Shown here piece after piece: positions 8,032 to 17,319 of a DNA stretch of 64,000 nt (its first letter is position 1; each line of letters opens with the position of its first letter). A model generated the notes under the pieces. It was not told the DNA's origin. It worked only from the letters and a program-made list of their open reading frames with translations, and made no database searches. This DNA is from Croceicoccus hydrothermalis (lineage in GTDB: Bacteria > Pseudomonadota > Alphaproteobacteria > Sphingomonadales > Sphingomonadaceae): the NCBI RefSeq assembly GCF_022378335.1, contig NZ_JAIQCI010000011.1, positions 46,287 through 110,286 of the forward strand, read 5' to 3'. The translations under genes were made by a program, and so were the position numbers.

Positions 8032-9177
8032 ATGGAGAGCGTGACCTACCAGATCGGCTTGCTCGGAGCCGGCATAAAACCATTCGGCGCACAGATCGAA
8101 GCCGCGGTACGCGCGCGCGTGACCGAGATTGGCGATGACCTTGCAGAAGCACTCAGTTTCTTCGGGCCGGGCGAGCAGCCCTCCGCCCGGTGGCCCTCGG
8201 TCATCGTTTATGTAGGCGGGGATACCGTAACAGACGAGGAAGACATCGAGGCAATGATCGCAGCCAGCATCCCGGTGGTGCCGGTCGTATTCGATCTCGA
8301 ACACTATAGCAGCCAAGTTCCGCCGGCGCTCAAACCCATCAACGGGAGCGCCGTTGATGCAGCGGCCCCGGATTTCGCCGCGATCGTCAATGTGGTGCTC
8401 GAAAATCTCGGGCTGCTTCGCAAGGCTCGTCGCCTTTTCTTGAGCTATCGCCGCGTTGAATCGACGCCGGTGGCGCAGCAGCTGCGTATCGCTTTCGACG
8501 CACAGGGCTATGACGCCTTTCTCGACACGAATTCGGTGCCGAAGGGCGATCCGTTCCAGGATGTGCTGTGGCACCGACTGCTCGACAGCGACGTGGTAGT
8601 GGTGCTGGGGACCGAGAACTTCCTAGCCAGCAAATACACCAAGCTGGAAATTGCCAACGCATCCGCGATGGCAGTCGGAATGCTGCAGGTCCTGTGGCCT
8701 GGGGTCCAAAGCGAACCCTTCGCCAGCCTCGCGGTGCCGTTTCAGCTTGAGGACGCCGATTTCGACGGTAAGCAGCTGAAGAGTGAGACCCTTGTAAGGA
8801 TCGTTTCAGCGACCGAAAAACTGCGCGCACGCTGCCTGGCCGCGCGCCATGCCAGCCTTATTGGCGAGTTTTGTGAGGAAGTTCGCCGGATCGGCGGCAA
8901 TCCGCTCGTCCAGCCTGAGCGGTTTGTTTTGGCGGAGATGCCTGACGGCCGCCGGATCGCTGCGATCCCCGCAGTCGGCGTCCCGGACGCGCAACGCTAT
9001 CATGAGGCCAGTTCACGCTTTCCGGTCGGCGATCATGGCGCCACCGAAGCGCGCCTGATTTATGATCATCGCGGAATGCTGCCCCAATGGATGAGCTTCC
9101 TCGACTGGCTCGACGACTTCTTGCCAGTTAAAGGCCTGCGAGTGACAGATACCGCCGCCAAGCTGGGGAGAGTGTGA
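8032..9177 (+). CDS. Three-part TIR protein (TIR in the middle)
   Basis: 381 residues from the ATG at 8032, preferred over 8014 because GGAG lies 7 bases before it. Residues 1-125 form an unrecognised alpha/beta domain (VIVYVGGD, PVVPVVFD) resembling a receiver or Rossmann-type sensor. Residues 132-260 are a canonical TIR domain: RRLFLSYRR, then AFLDTNSVPKGDPF and FLASKYTKLEIANA, with Glu206 at the catalytic position. Residues 300-381 form a third small domain ending in MSFLDWLDDFLPVKG. The stop overlaps the start of the SLOG gene (TGATG), indicating tight coupling. It is probably the large effector or regulator of the cluster. Confidence 0.82.
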   Translation: MESVTYQIGLLGAGIKPFGAQIEAAVRARVTEIGDDLAEALSFFGPGEQPSARWPSVIVYVGGDTVTDEEDIEAMIAASIPVVPVVFDLEHYSSQVPPALKPINGSAVDAAAPDFAAIVNVVLENLGLLRKARRLFLSYRRVESTPVAQQLRIAFDAQGYDAFLDTNSVPKGDPFQDVLWHRLLDSDVVVVLGTENFLASKYTKLEIANASAMAVGMLQVLWPGVQSEPFASLAVPFQLEDADFDGKQLKSETLVRIVSATEKLRARCLAARHASLIGEFCEEVRRIGGNPLVQPERFVLAEMPDGRRIAAIPAVGVPDAQRYHEASSRFPVGDHGATEARLIYDHRGMLPQWMSFLDWLDDFLPVKGLRVTDTAAKLGRV

Positions 9178-9761
9178 TGCGTTCGATCTTTCTGTCAGCA
9201 AGCATCCCAAATCCCACCCGGCATCCACGCTATTATGAAACGATGGACGTCATCGCGATCCGCGATTCCGTGCGAGCGCTCGCGACCGTTGCCTTGCCCA
9301 GCGCCTGTCTGTTCTGGGGAGGGCATCCCTCGATCACGCCGTTGATCCGCGTCGTAGCGGAGAGTGTCGGTATCACGGGCGGCCCGCACGTCCGCCTATT
9401 CCAATCGGCATGGTTCTCCGACGTCTTGCCCGACGATAACGCGGCTTTCGAGGAATATGCGCTGACTGAGAAGGGGGCGACGCTCGATGAGAGCATCTCC
9501 GTCATGCGTCGTCACATGTTAGGCTCCGCGCCGTTTGACGCGGCCGTCTTCATCGGCGGCATGGAAGGGATTGAGGTCGAGTTCGATCTTTTTCGCGAGT
9601 ATCATCCAAACGCACCCGTCTTTCCGATCGCCTCGACTGGAGCGGCGGCCAAGCTTCTGTATGAGCGACATGCCGAAGCGCTCAACCTCCCCCCCGAGCT
9701 GGAAACGAGCTTCACCTATCCGACACTTTTCCGCAGTCTATTGGCTCTGTCGACCAGCTAG
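9177..9761 (+). CDS. Stand-alone SLOG-domain nucleotide sensor
   Basis: 194 residues forming one SLOG (SMF/DprA-LOG-like Rossmann) domain: N-terminal IFLSASIPNPTR, then FWGGHPSITPLI (46-57) and FIGGMEGIEVEFDLF (125-139), the glycine-rich ligand-binding signatures of this family. SLOG domains bind nucleotide signals; in Thoeris ThsA the SLOG domain senses the cyclic ADP-ribose isomer made by the TIR protein. Here there is no fused SIR2 or other effector. The start overlaps the preceding TIR gene's stop by one base. A sensor or negative-feedback role for the TIR-made signal is the natural guess. Confidence 0.8.
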   Translation: MRSIFLSASIPNPTRHPRYYETMDVIAIRDSVRALATVALPSACLFWGGHPSITPLIRVVAESVGITGGPHVRLFQSAWFSDVLPDDNAAFEEYALTEKGATLDESISVMRRHMLGSAPFDAAVFIGGMEGIEVEFDLFREYHPNAPVFPIASTGAAAKLLYERHAEALNLPPELETSFTYPTLFRSLLALSTS

Positions 9762-9867
9762 TCTAGGGGACGGGGTCTCACGAGCCCGTTCATTGATGAT
9801 CAGGATACGGGAAGCCGGTCGTCCTGCGGTGACATGCCGATGCGGAAACCCGAGACTAAACACCCAA

Positions 9868-11865
9868 TTACGAATGAGTGTTAGTCGGATCCGCCGGGGC
9901 TCCCACGGTAGAGACGCCACTTGCGGAATGGATCGCCACGCAATCGAGCGCTTGGTCGCGAAGTTCATGCTGCGGAAAACTTCCCAGAGCTTCCCACCAG
10001 ATGCTGACGGCCTCATCCCGCTTGCCCTTATTCCACAGCGCGCCAGCCAGTTCGAAGAACGCGGTACCGTCGGTCGGATCAATCACCGTCGCCTTGCGGA
10101 AGGCAGCGACGGCCTCGTCGTATCGGTCCATATGAAGGTACGCATTTGCGACCTGCACCCAGCTCAAGGCGTCCGGCTGTATCCGTTCAGCTTGGTCTAG
10201 GAGGAGCGGAAGACTCTCCTCGGGCCGGCCCAGAAACAGCAGTGCCGTGCCTAGGCAGTATCCATATTCCCCTCCATCGAGGTCATATGCCCGGCGATAG
10301 CACCGCTCCGCTTCGTCCCAGTCCTCTTCCTCCTGCGCCCAATGCCCTAGCCGGTCCCATGGCAAGGCTGCATCGGAATCATCAGCCTTCGCAATGTGCT
10401 CGTCAAACTCGAGCCGAAATTCATGGTAGGTTTTGCCAACCTCCACACCCTGACCGCGCAAGTAGAATGTTGCCATTAGGAGCTCGCTTCTGGCACGCGG
10501 ATGGTCGGGATGCCGAGCCACGTAACGGCGCCAGAACGTTAGGGCCTGCCGCGCATTGTCCGCAGTGGTCCTTCCGAAGAGCGCGACCAACCTCGCGCAC
10601 CAAGGCCAAATCCAAATTTCGTCCTCGGCTCGGCCGAGCATGGTGGTGATCTCGCGAAAAGCAGCGCGTCCCTCGCCCAGGTTAAACAGGGCGTTCATCC
10701 TCCAGCCAGCGACGCCCGACATCGCATTGGGGTGCCTCTTCTCGAAAACAATCTGGTCGAAATGGTCGAGGGCTTCCTGATACCTGCCATGGCGGATGTG
10801 GTACTGGCCTAGGGCGTGATGGGCCTCGGGGAGCGCGGGATCCAGCTCCAGTGCCCGGTGGTAGTGCGACGCCGCCGATACTTCGTCTCCCAGCTGCTCG
10901 ACGCTCGTCCCTAGGTTCTTCTCGATCTGCGCCTCTAGGTCCGTCATCCTCGCAATCTTCGGATCGGAAAGGGCCATCTCGTAGGCGGCGCGGGCCTCAA
11001 CTTCGCGGCCAAGTGCGGAATAGGCGTTTCCTATCGTATAGTTCAGACTAGCGGGCTCGAAGCGCCCATGCCTGAGCTTGTTCCTAAAGTGCTTGATGGC
11101 TGCCCCGACCCGGTCACGGTCAATTTCCTTGCCATCCATCCCGAAATTGATCTCTGCCATGTACGCTGGCCCCATGGCGTCCGAGCCTAGGCCCAGCACC
11201 GCCGCGAACTGGTCGAAGGCTGCGCTTATGGCGTCGTCGGCGCCCTCTTCGTAGAGATGTTTGAGGAGCTCCGTCGCAGCGCCGCGATCCGCTGGGACAT
11301 GTATGTCGGGGGCGCGGCGCCGAAGCAGCGATGGCACTAACGAAGCCGAAGCGCCGATCTGATCCGAGCGGCGGCGACGCGAGGCGATCGCGCTGGAACG
11401 TACGAGCGCTGAGTATTCACCGAGCCACTCGGCGGTAAGCACCGTACCGAATGTGATGGTTAGCGAATCCTGTTCGGTCCATCCGCGTCCGTGGTGCTCG
11501 TACTGCCGAAGTACGGACTCCACTGTTCTCACGCGCAATGAGCGAGAGGGTTCGTGGTAACAGACGTAGATGCTGTGTGGCTGAACTAGGAGGTAGTTCA
11601 GGTTGGTTCGCGCCACCTGAACGCTGACGGAGCCATCCGAGTTGAGCTCACACCGCGTACCCTTAATCTGAACATGTACGCGTGCATTGGATGCCGCCCC
11701 TGACCCAACGGCTTCGATCTGACAGTCGGTTCCGTAATCCCTGCGGTCGCACGCCTGGAGGTCGAACGCTTCGCTGGTGGCGAGCAGGGCGTTGAACGCT
11801 GCAACCGCGCGCTCCTCGATGCCGCGGTTGTCGTCTCGCTTGGGAAATTGATCGAAGTGGTCCAT
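9868..11865 (-). CDS. DUF4365 nuclease-like domain fused to TPR repeats
   Basis: 665 residues. The first 160 are a DUF4365 domain, related to restriction-endonuclease folds: DYGTDCQIEAV (43-53) and VHVQIKG (63-69) give the D...E...QxK pattern of the PD-(D/E)XK core. From about residue 270 to 640 there are repeated 34-residue TPR units (for example AHHALGQYHIRHGRYQEALDHF), expected to bind a partner protein or peptide. There is no signal peptide, so it is cytoplasmic. It converges on the TIR/SLOG operon with a 106-bp gap. A defence role as a nuclease triggered through the TPR region is plausible from context but unproven; it could also be an unrelated neighbour. Confidence 0.8.
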   Translation of the reverse strand: MDHFDQFPKRDDNRGIEERAVAAFNALLATSEAFDLQACDRRDYGTDCQIEAVGSGAASNARVHVQIKGTRCELNSDGSVSVQVARTNLNYLLVQPHSIYVCYHEPSRSLRVRTVESVLRQYEHHGRGWTEQDSLTITFGTVLTAEWLGEYSALVRSSAIASRRRRSDQIGASASLVPSLLRRRAPDIHVPADRGAATELLKHLYEEGADDAISAAFDQFAAVLGLGSDAMGPAYMAEINFGMDGKEIDRDRVGAAIKHFRNKLRHGRFEPASLNYTIGNAYSALGREVEARAAYEMALSDPKIARMTDLEAQIEKNLGTSVEQLGDEVSAASHYHRALELDPALPEAHHALGQYHIRHGRYQEALDHFDQIVFEKRHPNAMSGVAGWRMNALFNLGEGRAAFREITTMLGRAEDEIWIWPWCARLVALFGRTTADNARQALTFWRRYVARHPDHPRARSELLMATFYLRGQGVEVGKTYHEFRLEFDEHIAKADDSDAALPWDRLGHWAQEEEDWDEAERCYRRAYDLDGGEYGYCLGTALLFLGRPEESLPLLLDQAERIQPDALSWVQVANAYLHMDRYDEAVAAFRKATVIDPTDGTAFFELAGALWNKGKRDEAVSIWWEALGSFPQHELRDQALDCVAIHSASGVSTVGAPADPTNTHS

Positions 11866-12370
11866 GCATTGTGGAAACTAGCGTATCCGTGAAGAATTGC
11901 CGAGATGTCCGATGCACTGGAGCGATGATTGGCACAAACGCGACCGAAGCCAGTCGACCGCCGCTCGCAGAATGCGCTCGGTGCGCCATCTAACGCCAGA
12001 TTGCAATTTAGCGAACGACTGCTTTCGGGCGAAGCGAGCGGCAGCGGGAACGGCGGCAATGAGGGCGCAAAGCTGAAGCGCCGGTTCGCCGGACGGAACG
12101 TCGGCTATCTTGATCCGTGCTCCTGAAAGGAGCCGTTCCGGAGTGTCCGACGTTGCAGTTGTTCAAAAAGCACCCATCGAAATGGTTTCCGGGATCAATT
12201 CGCCGACATTCAGCGTCCAACCCAAAAAGACAGATCATGTGCTGACGTATTTCTGCGGTTCCACCAAACGCTGTCATAAGATCGTCACAGCACTGGTCAT
12301 GATAGGTACGACGGGCTCGCCAACGAGAACAAGGAGTTGCGACTGATTCGATAGCTATCTAACAGTTGAG
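11866..12370. other. 505-bp region without a supported gene
   Basis: No ORF with a family match or a convincing ribosome site. It contains GC-rich imperfect repeats around 12000-12150 and a 10-bp palindrome GATAGCTATC at 12350-12359, just before the next small gene. It may hold the DUF4365-TPR promoter and a decayed noncoding element. Confidence 0.4.
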
Positions 12371-12607
12371 ATGGCAAAACGTCGAGGCACCATGGGCATG
12401 GACTATCACGGCGATTTGATGCGGCTCTTGCGAGCGATCAATGAATACGAAGCCACAGGAGATTTGCCTCCCGATGCTTCGTCGATCGACGTTGTGTGCG
12501 AGCGGGTACTCGAATTCGACCCTTTCGAGACTGTTGCGAGGCGCTGGAAGCGCATTACCATCTCTGAACCCGAAGACCCTACGAAAGACGAACCCTGGCG
12601 GCGTTGA
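12371..12607 (+). CDS. Small hypothetical protein, up to 78 aa
   Basis: A 78-residue acidic protein with no recognisable domain. Two further in-frame ATGs at 12392 and 12398 are possible starts, and none has a strong Shine-Dalgarno, so the N-terminus is uncertain. It lies 40 bp upstream of the next plus-strand gene. No function can be proposed. Confidence 0.4.
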   Translation: MAKRRGTMGMDYHGDLMRLLRAINEYEATGDLPPDASSIDVVCERVLEFDPFETVARRWKRITISEPEDPTKDEPWRR

Positions 12608-12647
12608 TAGCCGTTGAGGATTTTCGGCCTCTCGCTAGAAGGTGCGC

Positions 12648-13328
12648 ATGTCAACGAGCCACGTGGGAACATCATACAGAGCCGCCCTGGAAGCGCTTGC
12701 GCCGTCGGCCGACGAGTGCCTGGAAGCTTTGCGCTGGTCCGTGGTTCGAGATGGAGAGTTTCACCGACGCGAAGCATCCCCCGAGTCAATCAGCAAGCTG
12801 ACCGGTCAGGGAGCCGAATGGGGCGGCTACGCCTTTCGCCAGTTGCGCCTCACGGGGTTCATCGAAAACAGCATAGACGCATTTACCTGGCAATCCTTCG
12901 ATCAGGCCCGCCTCGGCTCCTGCCTGGATCTGATGTCCGGCTTTGAATCGACCGCCATCCTGCGAAGCCAGTTCATCGACATGTCGAAAGTGCGCAACGA
13001 GCTCGACTATCGCCGCAAGGATCTGGCCCGCCTGGCTCACAGCCAGTCTCCGCTTGCTGCAGTCCTTTCGCTGCAGAAGCTGTTGGTGACATTCGTCGCG
13101 AGCATAGGCAGCGCGGAACTTCTCGCCGAATATGTGACCGCCAGCAGGGCGGCTATCTGCTACGCGTGGGCTGATCGGCTAACGGCCAGCGCGGTTAGCG
13201 AGATTGCTGAGTGCATCGAGCAGATGTTCGATCTCCTCGATGCCAATCAAGCGCGCGAAGCCGCCAGAGCCTGCAGCACCATGCGACTGATGCCCTATAA
13301 GGAAGGCGCAGAGCCCCTCGAAGTTTAG
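12648..13328 (+). CDS. Hypothetical protein, possibly GntR/FCD-like regulator
   Basis: 226 residues from the ATG at 12648 (AAGG upstream; a GTG six bases earlier is also possible). It is mostly helical. Residues 15-80 could form a winged helix (LEALRWSVVRDGEF, then GYAFRQLRLTGFIE) and the remainder an all-helical ligand domain like the FCD domain of FadR-type GntR regulators. The resemblance is in architecture rather than in exact motifs. It converges with a gene of similar layout (stops 2 bp apart). If both are regulators, the tra operon or the neighbouring cargo are the obvious targets. Confidence 0.55.
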   Translation: MSTSHVGTSYRAALEALAPSADECLEALRWSVVRDGEFHRREASPESISKLTGQGAEWGGYAFRQLRLTGFIENSIDAFTWQSFDQARLGSCLDLMSGFESTAILRSQFIDMSKVRNELDYRRKDLARLAHSQSPLAAVLSLQKLLVTFVASIGSAELLAEYVTASRAAICYAWADRLTASAVSEIAECIEQMFDLLDANQAREAARACSTMRLMPYKEGAEPLEV

Positions 13329-13330
13329 CG

Positions 13331-14128
13331 TTAATCCACGGCGAAATTCAGCGATGCCGGCGGCGCGTCCCGAAGCTCCGGAATGAGCAATTGCCGTACG
13401 GCGTGCATAGGCGTGCCGATCACATTAGCGTGCCCCGTGAGCCGCGGCTCGATCAACTGGTTCGCCTTTTTCGAGAACTCTCCGGCGTCAGGCGACTGAT
13501 TCCGCAAATCCAGCTGCGCGTGCAATGAATCGGCTATCCCATCGAAGTAGATCCCGCACGCGGCCTTTGCTTCCTTGACGCTTCGTTTTGGCGCGACTTC
13601 GATCAGCTTTCTTGATGCCTCCAACAGAAACCCTCCGTCGGGTGACTGACTATCGGCCAACCAGAGAAGCCGGAAGAACACCTGCGGCAGCAGTTGTCCG
13701 GCCAGTCGGGAAAGAGCGCTTTTCTGCCCCCCGAGAAGCAGGGCGCACAGGGTGAGTGCCGCCAGATAGAAGCGCTCCTCCTTGATATCCCATTGCCCGA
13801 GCGTCTCTTCAACATGCCGGCGGAATGCCTCGAGGCGCTCAGCAGGCTCCAGGACGAGACGACCGGCGCCGATCTCCATGAAGGCGCAAAGCAGCTGACG
13901 CCACTCTTCGATCTGGTCATGCGAGAACATCGCGACCGAAAAGCTGAACCGAGTTTTGTAAAGGTAGCCGTCGGCCGCCAGAGCATTAAGCAGCAGGCGG
14001 GATTTCCGTTCGCCAAGATCGTGATTCTCGGCGGTGCATTTGACGGTGATCGCGTGCCCCGGCGGAAGCTCGCCGTAAAGGATCTTCCATCTTAGGGAAA
14101 CGTAAGCTTCCTCGAGCTCACTAGCCAT
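13331..14128 (-). CDS. GntR-like transcriptional regulator
   Basis: 265 residues from the ATG at 14128, chosen because GAGGG lies just upstream; a longer reading to 14281 would overlap the divergent gene. Residues 5-60 resemble a GntR winged helix (AYVSLRWKILYGELPPGHAI, then LLNALAADGYLYKTRF), and residues 75-260 are all helical as in FCD effector domains. GntR regulators bind operators as dimers and release them on ligand binding. It sits between two small genes beside the distal end of the tra operon. The assignment rests on pattern similarity; no ligand can be predicted. Confidence 0.55.
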   Translation of the reverse strand: MASELEEAYVSLRWKILYGELPPGHAITVKCTAENHDLGERKSRLLLNALAADGYLYKTRFSFSVAMFSHDQIEEWRQLLCAFMEIGAGRLVLEPAERLEAFRRHVEETLGQWDIKEERFYLAALTLCALLLGGQKSALSRLAGQLLPQVFFRLLWLADSQSPDGGFLLEASRKLIEVAPKRSVKEAKAACGIYFDGIADSLHAQLDLRNQSPDAGEFSKKANQLIEPRLTGHANVIGTPMHAVRQLLIPELRDAPPASLNFAVD

Positions 14129-14264
14129 TTCGACCCTCTTCCTCAGACACAGCTGTTCGTCCCGGATCGACCCATCCGTCTCCAAGACGCGCTCGAATAG
14201 CCACAATCGCCCCTCTCTGGAACCCAAAAGCGATATGTGGTATTCTACCGTTTGGAGAAGCACG

Positions 14265-14498
14265 ATGTCAGATTTGCACATTGAACGTCATGAGGATGGC
14301 CTGGTATTCGAACCGGGTCTCAGCACATTTGCCCAACACGGCATCCCATCTGCAGGGACAAGCGCGAATGAACAGCATGAGCAGGAACTCCGTGAATGGC
14401 TACAGGGTGATCTGCAGCCGGTTGATCGCTCTCCGCTCTATACGGCGGCGTTTCTCCTAGTCGCGGCGATTATCTTCGGCCTTCCATACATCATTTAG
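14265..14498 (+). CDS. Small membrane-anchored hypothetical protein, 77 aa
   Basis: 77 residues from the ATG at 14265, which has GGAGAAG 4 bases upstream. The first 55 residues are polar and acidic; the last 20 (AAFLLVAAIIFGLPYII) are one hydrophobic segment, giving a tail-anchored protein. It is divergent from the GntR-like gene, and its stop overlaps the traG stop from the other strand. Entry-exclusion or pilus-related roles are conceivable given its place at the end of the tra operon, but this is only positional. Confidence 0.6.
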   Translation: MSDLHIERHEDGLVFEPGLSTFAQHGIPSAGTSANEQHEQELREWLQGDLQPVDRSPLYTAAFLLVAAIIFGLPYII

Positions 14499-17305
14499 TT
14501 GCGATCCTTCCACCAGGCAGCGCGGCGGCTGTCCTGAGTTCGCTGGTTCAAATCGGAAGCGCCGATCACCCCTTGCTCATAAGTTCGGGCGGCGCCCTCG
14601 CGCCCGCGGGCGACGTCTTCACGACCTTCTTCGATCGCAGCCTCCGCACCCTGAAGGCGGGCGTCGACCTCTGACGAGCCACCGCCTCCTGACGCGTTGC
14701 CGCCACCACGGCCAGAGCCGCGAAGATCCGCTTCACTGAAGTTGGACGGACCCTGCACCGGACCCATAACTTGCGTTGGCGGAAGCATCTCGTCGCGTAC
14801 CGGTGCCATGGTTTCATCGATGTACTTGTCGAGAATCCTGTCGACCACAATGTTACGGCTTGCCATCTGCGTGGGAGTAATGTCGGTCTGGTTCGGATTG
14901 AGAGGCACGTCGAGGCCTTCGGCCCGCGCACTCATGGCCTCATCATAATACCGGCTCGCCACGATCTGCGACATATCCTGACTGATCGTTGCGCCCCCGC
15001 CCTCACGTGTGGTCCAGGTGGACGAGAGGGTGCGCGATGCTTCGTCGATCTCGGAGAGCTGCCGATCGATCGAGCGAATGTCTTCGACCAGATTGTCGCG
15101 ATAGCTCCGATCTTCGGAGAAGCCCTCGTTGCGGCTGAAAGACCCGTCGCGAATATAGGCCCCGCTCTCGCGGCGACTTTCATCACTTACATCTTGTGAC
15201 TCAGAACTGCTGCTGTTTCGGGATAGATTTACGCGGTCAGACTGGGTTTCGGTATAGCCATCTTGAAATACCACCCCGTCTCTCGCCGTCTTCATGACAT
15301 TGCCCGAAATGCCAGTACCAACGGCTCCACGCCCTCCACGCCCTCCAGGTACTCCGCGGCCCCCGCCTCCTCCTGGAAGCCCGAGACTAGCGGCAACTGA
15401 CCAGTTGGTCTGATCGTCGGCAGTATACTGATCTTGCGCGGAACGACGACCATCGACGTGCTGCCCGATCGTGCGTCCCTGCCCCGTCGTGAAGACATTT
15501 GACTGACCATCACGCCGCGACTGCGCTTGCGTAGCCCCTTCGCTGATCCCGCTTTCCGACATGCTGCCGCTCGACGTACGGGAACCGCTCGAGGTAGAAA
15601 AACCGGCCCGCTCGAGCGCGGCAACGCGCTCAGATCGCGCAGCCGATAGAACCTGCCGGCGTGTCTCGAGCTCGGACGCCGCCTCCGCAAACTCGGCCGA
15701 CCGCGAGGCTGTCACTTGCGGCGCAAACCCGAGATTGCTCATGCCGCCGCGGGACTCGTAGATCATTGATCCCCCGGCCGTCTGCGCCACTGCAGTGCCA
15801 TCGGCGCTCTGGAACGTCGATCTACCGAACCCGGTGCTGTAGGACGGCGCCGAGTTCCACTGATCCCGCTGCGTGACGTTGCCCGTCAGGTTCATATAGC
15901 TCTGGTTGCCATAAGAATAATTGCCGGTCGTACGTTCAATCGCCGCGGCCTCGGCCGCGCCCTGGGCGGGCGCGAGCATCGAGGTCGCCTGCGAGGAGAC
16001 AGCCATCGCACCGCGCGCAAGCCCCGCTGCGAGAAACGGAATCGACATCATCAGGAACCCGGCAATCGTCGCCGTGTCCGAGTTCACCGCATCGATCCCA
16101 GCCATGCCAGCCATGGTGATCCCGCCCGGCGCGACAGCATTCATCGACTCAGCCGTTCGCTCCATAATGAACATGTGCAGGACCGCGTAGAGCGGCCCCC
16201 ATGCCGCCAGGTAGAAAAAGCCCGTGAAGTAGCCCTTCAACGCCGGGACACCGGTTTGCGGAAGGAGGAAGAGCGGGAAGATGACGGGGAACATCGCATA
16301 GAAAACTACCGTCAGCACGATGTTGAGAAGCGGCACCCACGTCATCGCCTGCTGGGCGATCGAGGAGTAGGTATTGCGTGCCTGTGCCTCGGCGCGCAGC
16401 ATCGCAAATGTGTCGCCGTCGGCCGAGCCGAGATTGGCGCGCGCTTCCAGGAAGGCATCCACCAATGAGCGCTGGTGAAACACCTGCTCCGAGCTCTGGC
16501 TTGCTCCGTGAAAGGCGCTGGTCAGTACCGGAATGTCGGCGTCGAGCTTCGCCTTTGCCGCCGCCGCTGACAGTCCGGGGAAGATCTTGCGCCCCTCATC
16601 GGTCAGTCTCGCGGCAGTCTCTGCCGGGAGATCGGTGTTGCGCAGCTGGTTGTAGGCAGTTTCGCAAGTGATGACCGAGGACGATCCCGAGGAATCGAGC
16701 CATTTCATCGCGCGAGCCGGCGAGCCCGGTCCCATATCGCTCAGAATGTCGGTCGAGTTGGCAACCGAAGCGAACGTCTTGTGACCCAGCATGATGTCGT
16801 AGAACAGGCACTGCTTGAAGAATTCCTCCAGGTTCGACCGCACGCGCGGATCCCTGATCTTGAATTCGGTGGTCCTGTCATAAAGCCGCGCTCCGTAGAT
16901 CATCCCATTGCTGCTCAGTTGCAGCGCGGTCGGCATGACGAACACCGTCTCGGCCGTCCGCGTCATCCAGTCGCCGGCAAGGCTTGAAACCGACGCCACG
17001 GTCGCCAATCCGATCGGAACATTGTCGACCACTGCCGAGGGCAAGGAGGGATTGAGCCGGTCGGTGACCCTCACCGAAGTCGTCGGGATAATCAAAGCGC
17101 CGTAGATCAGCACCGAGCCGAGGAACCAGTTGAGCCACATGCGCCAGTTCATGCTGAAGGCAACCACCAGCAGCGCGTATATCAAGCCAATCACCATCAC
17201 GACGCGGATGAGGGAGCGAAACCCCCCTCCCCCGCACCATGCCGCGACCGCATTGAGCACGTTGACGATGTACTCGCCGCCTCCGATCGTGAAGATCTCC
17301 AGCAT
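14495..17305 (-). CDS. traG: TraG, F-type mating pair stabilisation protein
   Basis: 936 residues from the ATG at 17305 (AGGGAG upstream); the frame stays open to 17515 but that part lies inside traH. The length equals F TraG (about 940). The N-terminal 500 residues carry several membrane segments (for example SLIRVVMVIGLIYALLVVAF and LLNIVLTVVFYAMFPVIF) as in TraG_N. The C-terminal 430 residues are polar, serine- and glycine-rich, with a Gly/Arg-rich stretch near 630-660, and would lie in the periplasm. In F the protein helps pilus assembly (N-part) and mating-pair stabilisation and entry exclusion (C-part). It is the last gene of the tra operon, 14 bp after traH. Confidence 0.92.
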   Translation of the reverse strand: MLEIFTIGGGEYIVNVLNAVAAWCGGGGFRSLIRVVMVIGLIYALLVVAFSMNWRMWLNWFLGSVLIYGALIIPTTSVRVTDRLNPSLPSAVVDNVPIGLATVASVSSLAGDWMTRTAETVFVMPTALQLSSNGMIYGARLYDRTTEFKIRDPRVRSNLEEFFKQCLFYDIMLGHKTFASVANSTDILSDMGPGSPARAMKWLDSSGSSSVITCETAYNQLRNTDLPAETAARLTDEGRKIFPGLSAAAAKAKLDADIPVLTSAFHGASQSSEQVFHQRSLVDAFLEARANLGSADGDTFAMLRAEAQARNTYSSIAQQAMTWVPLLNIVLTVVFYAMFPVIFPLFLLPQTGVPALKGYFTGFFYLAAWGPLYAVLHMFIMERTAESMNAVAPGGITMAGMAGIDAVNSDTATIAGFLMMSIPFLAAGLARGAMAVSSQATSMLAPAQGAAEAAAIERTTGNYSYGNQSYMNLTGNVTQRDQWNSAPSYSTGFGRSTFQSADGTAVAQTAGGSMIYESRGGMSNLGFAPQVTASRSAEFAEAASELETRRQVLSAARSERVAALERAGFSTSSGSRTSSGSMSESGISEGATQAQSRRDGQSNVFTTGQGRTIGQHVDGRRSAQDQYTADDQTNWSVAASLGLPGGGGGRGVPGGRGGRGAVGTGISGNVMKTARDGVVFQDGYTETQSDRVNLSRNSSSSESQDVSDESRRESGAYIRDGSFSRNEGFSEDRSYRDNLVEDIRSIDRQLSEIDEASRTLSSTWTTREGGGATISQDMSQIVASRYYDEAMSARAEGLDVPLNPNQTDITPTQMASRNIVVDRILDKYIDETMAPVRDEMLPPTQVMGPVQGPSNFSEADLRGSGRGGGNASGGGGSSEVDARLQGAEAAIEEGREDVARGREGAARTYEQGVIGASDLNQRTQDSRRAAWWKDRN

Positions 17306-17319
17306 GATTTGCGGCTCCC

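Noticed and set aside
6118..9761. Calling the TIR cluster canonical Thoeris
   Set aside because: No ThsA-type SIR2-SLOG protein is present; only a DUF1863 (ThsB-type) gene and a separate SLOG protein.
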